From a virus: a stretch of DNA of 64,000 bases. Below, piece by piece: positions 1 to 7,571 of the stretch (positions are counted from its first letter, which is position 1; each line of letters opens with the position of its first letter). Below the pieces are notes generated by a model. The model ran no database searches. It saw nothing but the letters and a program-made list of their open reading frames with translations, and was not told the DNA's origin. Location of the stretch: the IMG/VR virus record IMGVR_UViG_3300046535_001092, positions 1-64,000 of that record; one strand, written 5' to 3'. The translations under genes and the position numbers were made by a program.

Positions 1-28
1 ACCGAGGCAATAAAACTATATGCCATAG

Positions 29-1105
29 TTATCTACGCCTACCATAATGCATAATGGTGGTGGGGATCGAACTTACACTAGCGCGAAGAGCAGAGGTTAG
101 GGGACCAAAAGTAAAGAAGGTTGATCCAGGTTTCTGGTTGTTGTACTCAGAAAGCATCCAAGAGGTTGAGCGTACCACACTCGACTGTCTGATCTCGTCG
201 TAACTTCCTTCCCAGTTATTACCGAGACCACTAGGACTCGTTCCAAAAAAGGACTGTGCAGCTGATCCTACAGTAGCTGTAAGTGCTGCAGTAGTGTTGT
301 CGAGGACTCCATCAATATAGTAGGAGGTTGTTCCACCAACACCAGCCACTACTGGTCTCGTAATATGAAGCAGATGCCAATTGCCTGTTGTAACAGTGAT
401 TGTACCTGTGATGGTTGCACTACTCGTACCCATAGCACCAATACTAAGGAGATTGCTATTAATGAAGACTCCTAGGGATTTATCAAGGTTATCGGCGACT
501 GCACGATTGGTGCCTGAGGAGGTAGGCTTGATCCACACTCCTAGAGTAAAGTTGTTGTCCGTATAGTTAAACACTGCAGCAGGGAAACTAACTGAGGTGC
601 CTCCTGTAACTGCTGCTCCCCCTCCACCTTGAACCCCTGTGACGGCTGTAGCACTATTATTGGTGCCATCAAAACCGTTTAATGCGGAATCCGCCACACT
701 GACTGAGGAACCATTTCCTAAGTGACAGACAAGGCCATAGTCATTAATGGACCAGAGTGTAAAGGTACCATCGGTACCATCTGTATTAAGACTGGGATTT
801 CCTACAGCGAGGTAGAAGACTGTGTCAGTAGAAGCAGAGAGTGTAGGAATCCTAATATGCATCTCAAATGCACCTGTCGAGGCGACGTAGGTGCTTGGGA
901 CTAGTTCAAAGAGTAGTGGTATACTTAAAGCTATATCTGCATAAGGACGGATATCATAACCGCTCGTGTTCTGGGCTTTTCCTCCGTTAGCAATCGTGGC
1001 GAAGGCACTGTCCGAAGACCAGAGAGCTGCAACGAAGTTCGTAGAATTGATCGATCCACATTGCGTGTGATCGATGGTAACCTTTTTATAGTGAGTGAAT
1101 GCCAC
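29..1105 (-). CDS. LamG/DUF2341-type virion surface protein
   Basis: 358 aa, GTG start 3 nt after the upstream stop. The N-terminal ~110 residues look like the DUF2341 lectin-like fold (short hydrophobic strands ending in FYLAVGNPS). Residues ~120-330 look like a LamG/concanavalin A-like jelly roll (NFTLGVWIKPTSSG, then WHLLHITR, YYIDGVLDN, GSYDEIRQS). In phages this pair usually occurs on tail fibres, spikes or capsid decorations that bind glycans. It is the last gene of the virion run before the window edge. The ligand is unknown. The family call is fairly firm; the exact virion location is inference. Confidence 0.75.
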   Translation of the reverse strand: MAFTHYKKVTIDHTQCGSINSTNFVAALWSSDSAFATIANGGKAQNTSGYDIRPYADIALSIPLLFELVPSTYVASTGAFEMHIRIPTLSASTDTVFYLAVGNPSLNTDGTDGTFTLWSINDYGLVCHLGNGSSVSVADSALNGFDGTNNSATAVTGVQGGGGAAVTGGTSVSFPAAVFNYTDNNFTLGVWIKPTSSGTNRAVADNLDKSLGVFINSNLLSIGAMGTSSATITGTITVTTGNWHLLHITRPVVAGVGGTTSYYIDGVLDNTTAALTATVGSAAQSFFGTSPSGLGNNWEGSYDEIRQSSVVRSTSWMLSEYNNQKPGSTFFTFGPLTSALRASVSSIPTTIMHYGRRR

Positions 1106-1108
1106 TAT

Positions 1109-1456
1109 CTATCCATTCAATACAACTATACCTGAGGGGAGGACTTTGTATCTAGGATCATGATCATAAGCGTCACGCTGACGCTCGACTACGTCAGTGA
1201 ATGGGATGCAGTGGCGGTCAGTGGAACCGTGGAGGTGAGAGAACTGAGCTAGGAGACGCTTCTGCTGGATCTCACATTCATCTCTACCACACAAATGGGC
1301 ATCGCACCGCAGGCAGTAGCCTCGGCGTATACCAGAACCAGGTTGGGGAGTCCATGTGTACTGACAATGGCAACACTGCTCCTGCTCGCCTTCAATCTTA
1401 TTTCCGTCTCCATCATAGGTGACGAAGTAGGCTGAAGGTTTATGTCCTCTTATCAA
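1109..1456 (-). CDS. Cys-rich zinc-binding protein of the virion operon
   Basis: 115 aa from a TTG start that follows an AGGAG site by 5 nt and lies just after the stop of the upstream gene. A longer reading from 1552 would overlap that gene by 80 bp without a ribosome site. It has paired cysteines (CCHC, CLRC, then C and H residues at GRDEC and DRHC), consistent with a zinc ribbon or RING-like knuckle. I do not recognise the family. The position suggests a minor structural or assembly role. Confidence 0.65.
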   Translation of the reverse strand: MIRGHKPSAYFVTYDGDGNKIEGEQEQCCHCQYTWTPQPGSGIRRGYCLRCDAHLCGRDECEIQQKRLLAQFSHLHGSTDRHCIPFTDVVERQRDAYDHDPRYKVLPSGIVVLNG

Positions 1457-1472
1457 GGGAACTCCTGAATTG

Positions 1473-1781
1473 TTATTGGGGATCTGGGACTGAGTTGGGG
1501 GCGGGGTCGGGGACTGAGGATCTGATATCGATACGATCTGGTCCTGCTGCAATTGCTAGTGTGATAGCTTCTCTCTGTTCGTCCTCTGAGAGGAATGACA
1601 TGAGAGTAGGGTTACTAGCAAAGACAGCTTTGATGGTGAGCGGCTTTCCCATTGATGGACACTTGCCACAACAGAATCTACGCTCACCCTCGGGCATGGT
1701 TGGAGATCCACAAGGGAAATCCATATATTCGTCCGCATGGAGCTTCATGTCCATGCGGTCGTGCTTTAAACAGCAACTCAT
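1473..1781 (-). CDS. small Cys-rich protein
   Basis: 102 aa from an ATG preceded by GAAAGG. The N-terminal half carries two CC pairs and further Cys/His residues (MSCCLKHDRMDMKLH, FCCGKC), suggesting a metal-bound knuckle. The C-terminal tail is rich in Pro and Asp. It lies directly upstream of another Cys-rich gene in the same operon. Function unknown. Confidence 0.6.
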   Translation of the reverse strand: MSCCLKHDRMDMKLHADEYMDFPCGSPTMPEGERRFCCGKCPSMGKPLTIKAVFASNPTLMSFLSEDEQREAITLAIAAGPDRIDIRSSVPDPAPNSVPDPQ

Positions 1782-1905
1782 ATTTAACCTTTCCACACTC
1801 TGGGTTCTCTAAATACCCATCTGAATACCTTAGCGAAGAATGAATTAGTTCTATCGAACCAAATATCCCCACCTGTGTGATGGGCTGAATAATGATGGTT
1901 AAACA

Positions 1906-2364
1906 TTATTCGTCGAAGTAGATGGACCAGTTGAGGACGTCTGAACCCTGGGCGAAGGTTGTAACCCAATCGATTCCGTTTGAGAAGGTCAATGGAACGA
2001 CTAGTTCTCCGCCTGGGATTGAGACCCACCGATAGCCACCACGCATATGGAAGCCCCAACGACCAAGCTCAACGCCTAGGGTTGGTGCAGTTGTCTGTGT
2101 GTTGTTGGCTAGGGTGACTGAGGCACCTGCCTTAGCGTCAAGGGGCGATGGGGTGATTGCGTTGGTAAAGACGCCGACAGTTGACTGACGACTTGCTTTG
2201 ATGGTGTAGGTGTTGTCTGCTGAGTTTGCAGCAGGGCCTGCCGACCACTCATAGACCTTCGACGCAGCCATTGTTGCTGAAGCTGGGTTGAGGATGTTAA
2301 CGTTACCGGCTGTTGCTGCTGTGGTGTTCATGCCAGGGCCGATTGTTGATGAGACGTAGCGCAT
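1906..2364 (-). CDS. putative virion structural protein
   Basis: 152 aa. The ATG at 2364 is chosen because AGGAG sits 7 nt upstream. The sequence is rich in Ala, Thr, Ser and Gly with alternating hydrophobics, typical of beta-sandwich virion proteins, and ends with aromatic strands (WVTTFAQGSDVLNWSIYFDE). No family recognised. It sits between the LamG gene and other small structural genes. Confidence 0.6.
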   Translation of the reverse strand: MRYVSSTIGPGMNTTAATAGNVNILNPASATMAASKVYEWSAGPAANSADNTYTIKASRQSTVGVFTNAITPSPLDAKAGASVTLANNTQTTAPTLGVELGRWGFHMRGGYRWVSIPGGELVVPLTFSNGIDWVTTFAQGSDVLNWSIYFDE

Positions 2365-2392
2365 GTAATTCTCCTGAAAGTTGTGAAGGGGA

Positions 2393-2734
2393 TTAGGTCC
2401 AGATGAGGCGAACACCCTCTACGTCAATATCTACGTTAAGGATGATGGGAGCGAGAGGGTCAATAGCAATGCTTGATGGGTGAGTTGCGTGGAGGACTAT
2501 GCCTGTGTCGCCTGAGGAACCTTTGAGTGTGAGGACTGCTGCATTGCTTGCTGGAGGAACAAGAGTAAGAGCAACTGCATCAAGAGGAACATCAAGGGTA
2601 TTATCTCCTGCTGCGAAGAACATTAATTCAGCCTGGACTGGGCTGGTTGGATTGGTAGCTCCGAAGGGAAACTCTGTACCGTTGAGATCTCCTGAGTAGG
2701 AGATGTTGATAACTCGGCGGGATGTGGTGGACAT
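2393..2734 (-). CDS. putative small structural protein
   Basis: 113 aa. The start overlaps the upstream stop (TAATG). The composition is beta-rich (DLNGTEFPFGATNPTSPVQAE near the start, then several hydrophobic strands). It is compatible with a neck, completion or decoration protein, but no motif decides this. Confidence 0.6.
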   Translation of the reverse strand: MSTTSRRVINISYSGDLNGTEFPFGATNPTSPVQAELMFFAAGDNTLDVPLDAVALTLVPPASNAAVLTLKGSSGDTGIVLHATHPSSIAIDPLAPIILNVDIDVEGVRLIWT

Positions 2735-2949
2735 TACTTTCTACCGATTCCGGAGTCTACTTTGATAGCTGGATACTTGGCTTTGACTTTGGCTCGGACT
2801 GTGGCTTTCTCCTGAGCAGATCCGAAGGAGGCTACGCGGGCTAGAGCGTTTCTGGCGTGGTTAGCGTCTTCGATAGGGTATCTGCCACCAGCCAGGGCGA
2901 AGGAGGAGCTTGGAATCTTTTTGCGGGCTGCTGCTGTTAGCTTAGCCAT
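2734..2949 (-). CDS. DUF6582-like small phage protein
   Basis: 71 aa. It has the phage pattern AARKKIPSSSFALAGGRYPIED followed by HARNALARVASFGS and a basic end with KAKYPAI. I know this pattern as DUF6582, found alone or as the tail of prohead protease-type proteins. Here it is a stand-alone unit within the structural run, with no protease domain nearby. The family call is from memory of the motif; the role is unknown. Confidence 0.75.
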   Translation of the reverse strand: MAKLTAAARKKIPSSSFALAGGRYPIEDANHARNALARVASFGSAQEKATVRAKVKAKYPAIKVDSGIGRK

Positions 2950-2951
2950 GA

Positions 2952-3386
2952 CTAGTTCTTAACCACACCTGTAAGGGTGATAGAAGAGGCTCCTGTGTAG
3001 GTGCCTACAGTTGTGTACTTGACTCTAAGCTGTGATCCTAGGAGACCTGTGAGGATAGTGTTGACTGTGAGGGCGCCGTCGCCTGGGGTGATTGCTGGAG
3101 CTAGGGCGATGCAGGTAACAACCGCTGAGACCTTCGTGGCTGTTGTGGTTGCGAAGCTAAACTCCATGATATCGATCCAGGTGTGACCGTTATCGAGGGT
3201 GGTTTGGACGAAGAAGTCTGCTGAGGTTCCACCACCAACACGCACGAAAGTAGCCTGAACAGCAAGATAGTTCATGCCATCAAGGTTCAGGATTGGAGTA
3301 GAGGTTGATCCAGTTACAGCAGCTGCTAAGGTTGTAGTAGGGAGAAGTGTGAGAAACCTTCCACCTGAGATTGTATGTGATAGCAT
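2952..3386 (-). CDS. putative structural protein
   Basis: 144 aa, Thr/Ala/Val rich, with predicted beta strands and no charged coiled coil. It contains a FFVQTTLDNGHTWIDIMEF-like strand pair as seen in phage virion proteins of unknown role. It is 2 nt from the downstream gene. Confidence 0.55.
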   Translation of the reverse strand: MLSHTISGGRFLTLLPTTTLAAAVTGSTSTPILNLDGMNYLAVQATFVRVGGGTSADFFVQTTLDNGHTWIDIMEFSFATTTATKVSAVVTCIALAPAITPGDGALTVNTILTGLLGSQLRVKYTTVGTYTGASSITLTGVVKN

Positions 3387-3395
3387 TACTAAACC

Positions 3396-3629
3396 TTATG
3401 TGAGGTTAATGAAGGTCTTCCAAACTGAGCCGTCGAAGATAGCTACTGAGGTGTGGGATGAGCCGCCTGCCGAGATTGTACCTGAGGTTGTAGTAGCGTC
3501 TGTTACTAGGGTGATGGTGCCAATTGTGGGAGCTGTTGGGAGCTTTGTAAAGGTACGACCCTTAAGACGTAGAAGCCCACGTAGGAAGACGTTTCCTAGG
3601 ATGGTTGGATTCTTAGTCGATGTTGACAT
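3396..3629 (-). CDS. small putative structural protein
   Basis: 77 aa with an ATG start. The basic N-terminal third (NVFLRGLLRLKGRTF) is followed by Thr/Ser/Gly-rich beta sequence ending in VAIFDGSVWKTFINL, which resembles the end of a fibre or decoration repeat. It is the first gene after a terminator, so it must be reached by read-through or by a promoter I did not find. Confidence 0.5.
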   Translation of the reverse strand: MSTSTKNPTILGNVFLRGLLRLKGRTFTKLPTAPTIGTITLVTDATTTSGTISAGGSSHTSVAIFDGSVWKTFINLT

Positions 3630-3640
3630 GAATAGGTCCT

Positions 3641-3677
3641 AAATAAAAATGGGCCTACCTTTCTAGAAGATAGGCCC
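3641..3677 (-). terminator. rho-independent terminator after gene 3712-4203
   Basis: On the minus strand GGGCCTA and TAGGCCC form a 7-bp stem (3651-3657 with 3671-3677) around a 13-nt loop. It is followed by an ATTTTTATTT run (3650-3641). Confidence 0.75.
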
Positions 3678-3711
3678 GTGACGTGGGAAACGTCAAGTTG
3701 GTAGATGGAGG

Positions 3712-4203
3712 TTAGTCGTCTAGTTCGTCAAGATTCTCGGAGAATCTGGGCTTAGCGGCTTCGTCAATACAATGGGCAGCAATCTCTTTTAGATTTCTTA
3801 ATCCCCATACAGAGATTAACTTGAGACGCTGCGAGACTTCCTTTACCGGCCAGTCAATGTCGATTCCCTTATCTCTACGCCTTGTAACTTTGACTAGGCC
3901 ACCGCAGAAGGAGCCTGGTTTGAGCTTGTTGATAAGGTTGATCTCTTCGCTATCGAGGAAGGCAGGATCAACTATGAGGCCGTGCTGGTGAAATACTCTC
4001 TTGAGCTTTGGTTTGGGTGAGCCATCCTTATTGTCCCAAGGAGTCTTACCCTTACGAGTAAAGATGTTAAGTTTGGTAGGACGGGCTGTTTCAATAGCCT
4101 GTGTGAGGGCGGAGGCGAGTTCGTTGACTGTGGTCTGGTTGTTTGTCGGGTTTGTCGGAGCGACTACGGGTTCGACGACGGCGATTGCTTTCTTACGTGG
4201 CAT
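3712..4203 (-). CDS. hypothetical protein of the virion operon
   Basis: 163 aa from the ATG at 4203; a GTG at 4239 would add 12 residues, and neither has a good Shine-Dalgarno site. The N-terminus is basic (MPRKKAIAVVEPVV). The middle has positively charged patches and VTRRRDKGIDIDWPVKEV. The C-terminus is helical and acidic. No family recognised. Confidence 0.6.
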   Translation of the reverse strand: MPRKKAIAVVEPVVAPTNPTNNQTTVNELASALTQAIETARPTKLNIFTRKGKTPWDNKDGSPKPKLKRVFHQHGLIVDPAFLDSEEINLINKLKPGSFCGGLVKVTRRRDKGIDIDWPVKEVSQRLKLISVWGLRNLKEIAAHCIDEAAKPRFSENLDELDD

Positions 4204-4310
4204 GGTGTGGATGGAGGAAATGAGCCTTAGGGTTCCCACCCTACCGGCACAGTTGTCTCAATATGAGACGGTATGGGGCTAGTTAGAGTCCAGCCCCAAG
4301 ACTGAGGTTA

Positions 4311-4811
4311 TTAGCCAGCACCGTTCATGAATGGGTAGCTTAGGTATACTGCACCTGCTCCCGAACCTGAAACGGTTGTGCCTACAACTGCACCATCTAT
4401 CTGGTCGCCCGACACAACTGCGTCGTCGATTTTGCCAGTTGAGGCCGAGTAGACCTTAGCGTTTGCAACTGCAGCACCGTTGTAGAGTGCAGTTGTTGAT
4501 AGGCCATAGATCTGATACCAACCAGCTTTCGCTGTGGTGTCTACGATGGCGTTGGCAATGGCTACTGGACCACGAACGCCAGTGACCGAGAGAGCGGACT
4601 GGAATACGTTGGTTGTTGAGAGGCCAAAGCTGACAAGTGAGCCGTCTACAGTGGAGGCAACTCCCTGTAGGAAGACATACTCGTTGCCTGCAGCATCTTT
4701 CTTTCTAGTGCCTAGGCGGAAGTCATAGACTGTGGTTCCGTGCGAACCGATTGCTGTTGGTGGGTGTTCCCACTGTGTGTAGACGGTTGTTACCCAAGCT
4801 GGACGTGCCAT
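4311..4811 (-). CDS. capsid decoration-like structural protein
   Basis: 166 aa. The C-terminal half reads like phage head-decoration or capsid-stabilising proteins, with the run GWYQIYGLSTT, then AKVYSASTGKIDD and SGDQIDGAVV, a pattern of short beta strands around Gly/Asp turns. It is located between the capsid gene and minor structural genes. The assignment is by pattern and context, so moderate. Confidence 0.55.
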   Translation of the reverse strand: MARPAWVTTVYTQWEHPPTAIGSHGTTVYDFRLGTRKKDAAGNEYVFLQGVASTVDGSLVSFGLSTTNVFQSALSVTGVRGPVAIANAIVDTTAKAGWYQIYGLSTTALYNGAAVANAKVYSASTGKIDDAVVSGDQIDGAVVGTTVSGSGAGAVYLSYPFMNGAG

Positions 4812-4875
4812 GTGATGAGCCTTTCTGTCTAGACAATCAGGGACACCTAATGGTGTTTAGACTAGAGTAAGAAGT

Positions 4876-4893
4876 GGGGGGCCGAAGCCCCCC
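4876..4893 (-). terminator. GC hairpin with UUCG loop
   Basis: On the minus strand GGGGGGC-TTCG-GCCCCCC makes a 7-bp stem closed by the extra-stable UUCG tetraloop. It is followed by a weakly T-rich stretch (ACTTCTTACTCT). It separates genes 4904-5107 and 4311-4811. Confidence 0.65.
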
Positions 4894-4903
4894 TGAGTGA
4901 GGG

Positions 4904-5107
4904 TTATAGAGTACCGAGTGAAGCGAGGATTGCATCAGCTTCTGCCTTGAGAGCGTCTAGCTGATCCTGAGAGACCGGAGTGCCTGCAGCAATCTGTGCC
5001 TGAAGGTCTACAATGGTCTGGTTTAGGGCTGAGAATCTTGCAGGTAGTGCGTCAACGGCAGCTTTGATTGCATCTAGATCTGCCTGGAGTTCCTGTTCTG
5101 TTGCCAT
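4904..5107 (-). CDS. small coiled-coil protein
   Basis: 67 aa from the ATG at 5107, which has AGGTGG upstream; the open frame extends to 5200 without a convincing site. Heptads with Leu/Ile/Ala run almost through the whole protein (MATEQELQADLDAIKAAVDA), so it is a trimeric or dimeric coiled coil. Such small proteins are common among virion and spike-support genes; the role is unknown. Confidence 0.6.
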   Translation of the reverse strand: MATEQELQADLDAIKAAVDALPARFSALNQTIVDLQAQIAAGTPVSQDQLDALKAEADAILASLGTL

Positions 5108-5276
5108 AATCTTATCCACCTTTCTATGGAGTGTTAGTAGTAGTTCTAAGACAAGTATTAGAGGATCATGTTGACTGAACTTGTTGCCATGATCATTCAC
5201 ATAGTCTCTACACTTTCTAAACCACTGTTGTGGTTGGTTATGGTGAGTGACAGTGCGACGACGACGAGGAGAGAGG

Positions 5277-6041
5277 TTATGTTCCGACTGCTACCCAGGC
5301 TACGTTTTCTGTGCCTGCGGAAGCTGAACCTGCGAGTACCCATCCATATACGTCTACCGAGCCACCAGTGATGGTGCCGTAGGTTACGAATGCTGTACCT
5401 GCTGAGACTGCTGTAGAACGGTTGAGAGCGACTGCGAAGCCTAGGACAGTTGTTAGACCTGTTGCGACTGGGGTTGGGTTGGAGCCGTCAAGAGCTGTGA
5501 TACCACGAGCAACCTTATAGCCTGCGGCTACACCTGTGGTTAGGAGGTTTGTTGTGATACCTGTGGCGATTGAGGAGACACCAGCGTTGGTGATAGCAAC
5601 GTCGCCTGTGAGGGGTACGTCTGTGGCTACGTTAGAGCCATTACCGACAAAGAGGTGGGCTGAGGTTAGAGTTGAGGTTAGAGCCGAACCACCACCTGAA
5701 GTTGAGGAGATGGAGTGCCAGGCTAGCTTGTCGCAATAGAAGATGACAGAGGCTGATGCTCCCTGTGCGAAGGCAGCGTTTGTACCACCACCATCTACTG
5801 TTCCACCAATTGGTGGATAGACTTTGAGGATAGCTGCGTTAACGTTGAGGATGATTACGAATTTTCCACCAACAGTTGGGGGAACCTTAGGGAGTCGAAC
5901 TCCTTTAGCAGCATCTGCGCCTGTGACGCGATAAACGGTTTCAGAGAATGGGGTGAGTGAGGTTGCGTCGGTGTTAACTGTTCCTAACGCTGCTACCGTT
6001 CTTACTCCCATCGTCTGACCCATCATTGGAGCGAAATTCAT
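5277..6041 (-). CDS. fibre-like or decoration structural protein
   Basis: 254 aa with low charge, rich in Ala, Thr, Gly and Val. Its middle contains a fibre-type stretch (SAHLFVGNGSNVATDVPLTG, then DVAITNAGVSSIATG) that is widespread in phage tail and head fibre proteins. The C-terminus forms another small beta domain. It is the first gene after the capsid terminator. Confidence 0.6.
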   Translation of the reverse strand: MNFAPMMGQTMGVRTVAALGTVNTDATSLTPFSETVYRVTGADAAKGVRLPKVPPTVGGKFVIILNVNAAILKVYPPIGGTVDGGGTNAAFAQGASASVIFYCDKLAWHSISSTSGGGSALTSTLTSAHLFVGNGSNVATDVPLTGDVAITNAGVSSIATGITTNLLTTGVAAGYKVARGITALDGSNPTPVATGLTTVLGFAVALNRSTAVSAGTAFVTYGTITGGSVDVYGWVLAGSASAGTENVAWVAVGT

Positions 6042-6060
6042 GTTGAGTCCTTATAAAGAG

Positions 6061-6095
6061 AGTCCTCCCCACCTAGTTTATAGATGAGGAGGACT
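6061..6095 (-). terminator. terminator of the major capsid gene
   Basis: AGTCCTCC (6061-6068) pairs with GGAGGACT (6088-6095), 8 bp. On the minus strand it is followed by CTCTTTATAA. Together with the promoter at 7521-7549 it makes the capsid gene a separate transcription unit. Confidence 0.65.
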
Positions 6096-6109
6096 GTTGG
6101 AGTTAAGAG

Positions 6110-7057
6110 TTACGGAGCCTGCGAGATAACTGCTAGACGTGACTTGTTATTGGTCACGAACTGTAGTGCAGAGTAGATCTTGAACACGAATGCGTTCTGA
6201 TCTGGGATCTCGATGGTGTTACCCTTGTCGCGGAAGTACTGCTTCGAGCAGACTAGGTTGTACGACTTGGGGTTGAGGAAGTAGATCTTGTCTGCACCGT
6301 ACTGAGAGTAGACATAGCGGCTGGTCTTGAACGCGAGGACCTTGAAGCCTGCGTCGGCTTCGCTGGTGTCGTTGAACCGCTGTAGGGTCTGTAGCTGCGA
6401 CTCGTAGAGAGCCTGAGCTGTTGCACCCGAGATTAGGAACTTAGGTGCGAGAGTTGACCCGCTACCCTTTGCCGCTGTATCCCACGCTGTTGTCATTGTG
6501 GCTTCGATATCAGTTGCATCGGTGTATGTGGTTGCGTAGTTTCTCCACCATGTTTCCACGGCTGAGTCGATGGCTCCGACAACGCCCTGACCTGTGGTAG
6601 GTACTAGGTTGTCTAGACCCTGGAGTTCGTCTCCACCTGCAGTCGAGGTTGTGAAGATGTTGCGCTCGATGAGGTCGTCATGGGTATTGATTGCATTCTC
6701 AAGGATCTGCTTGACTAGTGCAATCTTCTGGTTCTCGGAGGGGTTCTTTGCGTCATCGCCCTTGGTCCAGACCACGGGAACTGAAAGCTGAGCAACTGGG
6801 TAAGATGCCGAGGTGACTACGATTGTCTTTAGGAGCGAAGCCGTGTCCTGGTCTGAGGCGAGGATGGCTGCGTCTGGGTTCGGACGGTAGTCTAGGGGTG
6901 CTTCGATGTGGTCGCCTAGTGAGACACGAGTAACGGCGCCCTGGCGCTCTAGTTCTCGCATTGCGGCAGACTCAACCCACTGGTTGGCAGCCTTTCTCAT
7001 CTCCGCTAGAACAGCTGGGTAGCTGACTGCGACAATCTGTTCAATATCTAATGCCAT
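6110..7057 (-). CDS. major capsid protein
   Basis: 315 aa, the usual size for an unprocessed HK97-fold capsid subunit. Features include an N-terminal helical arm (YPAVLAEMRKAANQWVES), an E-loop-like segment at residues ~63-90, then VPVVWTKGDD (93-102) and ENAINTHDDL (120-129). Later comes ISGATAQALYESQLQTLQRF and a C-terminal strand set (FVFKIYSALQFVTNNKSRL). The scaffold gene lies immediately upstream and candidate decoration genes downstream. It is set apart from them by its own promoter, long leader RNA and terminator. A half-length paralogue lies at 47985-48470. Confidence 0.88.
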   Translation of the reverse strand: MALDIEQIVAVSYPAVLAEMRKAANQWVESAAMRELERQGAVTRVSLGDHIEAPLDYRPNPDAAILASDQDTASLLKTIVVTSASYPVAQLSVPVVWTKGDDAKNPSENQKIALVKQILENAINTHDDLIERNIFTTSTAGGDELQGLDNLVPTTGQGVVGAIDSAVETWWRNYATTYTDATDIEATMTTAWDTAAKGSGSTLAPKFLISGATAQALYESQLQTLQRFNDTSEADAGFKVLAFKTSRYVYSQYGADKIYFLNPKSYNLVCSKQYFRDKGNTIEIPDQNAFVFKIYSALQFVTNNKSRLAVISQAP

Positions 7058-7079
7058 GTGTGTAGGTACCTATAGAAAA

Positions 7080-7515
7080 AGGGTTGTTAAAGGTTAACTT
7101 TTGGCTCATTGACGGGGAGTAGAACCCGATAGTTGAACTTTTAACCCTAGTTCTAGGGCACTAACAAGGAAGGACTCGGTCGCAAGCTACTCGCTATGGT
7201 TGGCTTTGGCTATATTAACGTCCCGTACCGAGGGAAGGACGAAGAGATTATCTAAACAGGGTTCCCTGTCTATTGAAGCAGGTTAGCAGCCTTTAGCCGG
7301 GTATGCCGGTCTACCCACTGATCAGTTTAGATAAGGTGGCGGTCCATCCCCGGCAAGCCGCCGTTCCAGCATCCCTTTCGGGACCGGATATGGCAAACCA
7401 AGGATGGGCCATATAAAATTTGTTCACTGTAACCCGGTGAGGGGGCGGTAAAGGCTTTATCGGGTGGGGTTTGGGTGATAAAGCCCGTACCTGGAGGAAG
7501 GAGGAGGGGGAGCTT
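7080..7515 (-). ncRNA. large structured RNA / capsid-gene leader
   Basis: About 440 nt with no gene, transcribed on the minus strand from the promoter at 7521-7549. It holds many perfect helices: 7453-7461/7477-7485 (9 bp), 7388-7394/7408-7414 (7 bp), 7338-7342/7358-7362 (5 bp) and 7175-7180/7227-7232 (6 bp). There is also a long-range 10-bp helix 7248-7257/7325-7334 and hairpins at 7145-7158, 7256-7269 and 7297-7309. Stem 7372-7375/7380-7383 has a GAAA tetraloop only when read on the minus strand, which fixes the sense. An 8-bp self-complementary site (CTGATCAG, 7318-7325) could allow dimer contacts. It resembles ornate phage RNAs of the GOLLD/ROOL kind in style, but I cannot match a known family. 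It may be free RNA, a cis leader, or both. Confidence 0.7.
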
Positions 7516-7520
7516 TATAC

Positions 7521-7549
7521 ATAGTAGCACATCTAGTACTAAATGTCAA
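7521..7549 (-). promoter_or_regulatory. promoter for leader RNA and major capsid gene
   Basis: Minus strand TTGACA (7549-7544), 17-bp spacer, TACTAT (7526-7521), with TG one base upstream of the -10 (extended -10). The start would fall near 7514. Confidence 0.8.
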
Positions 7550-7571
7550 GTCCCCTACCATTAGGAGTGTG

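Noticed and set aside
1109-1796. Possible programmed frameshift joining two overlapping minus-strand frames
   Set aside because: The downstream frame has a TTG start at 1456 with AGGAG 5 nt upstream, after the stop of the first gene, so two ordinary genes explain it and no slippery heptamer was seen.
7100-7520. tmRNA or RNase P RNA in the capsid leader
   Set aside because: No tag-peptide frame ending in Ala codons and no tRNA-like ends for tmRNA; the conserved RNase P core words are absent on both strands.
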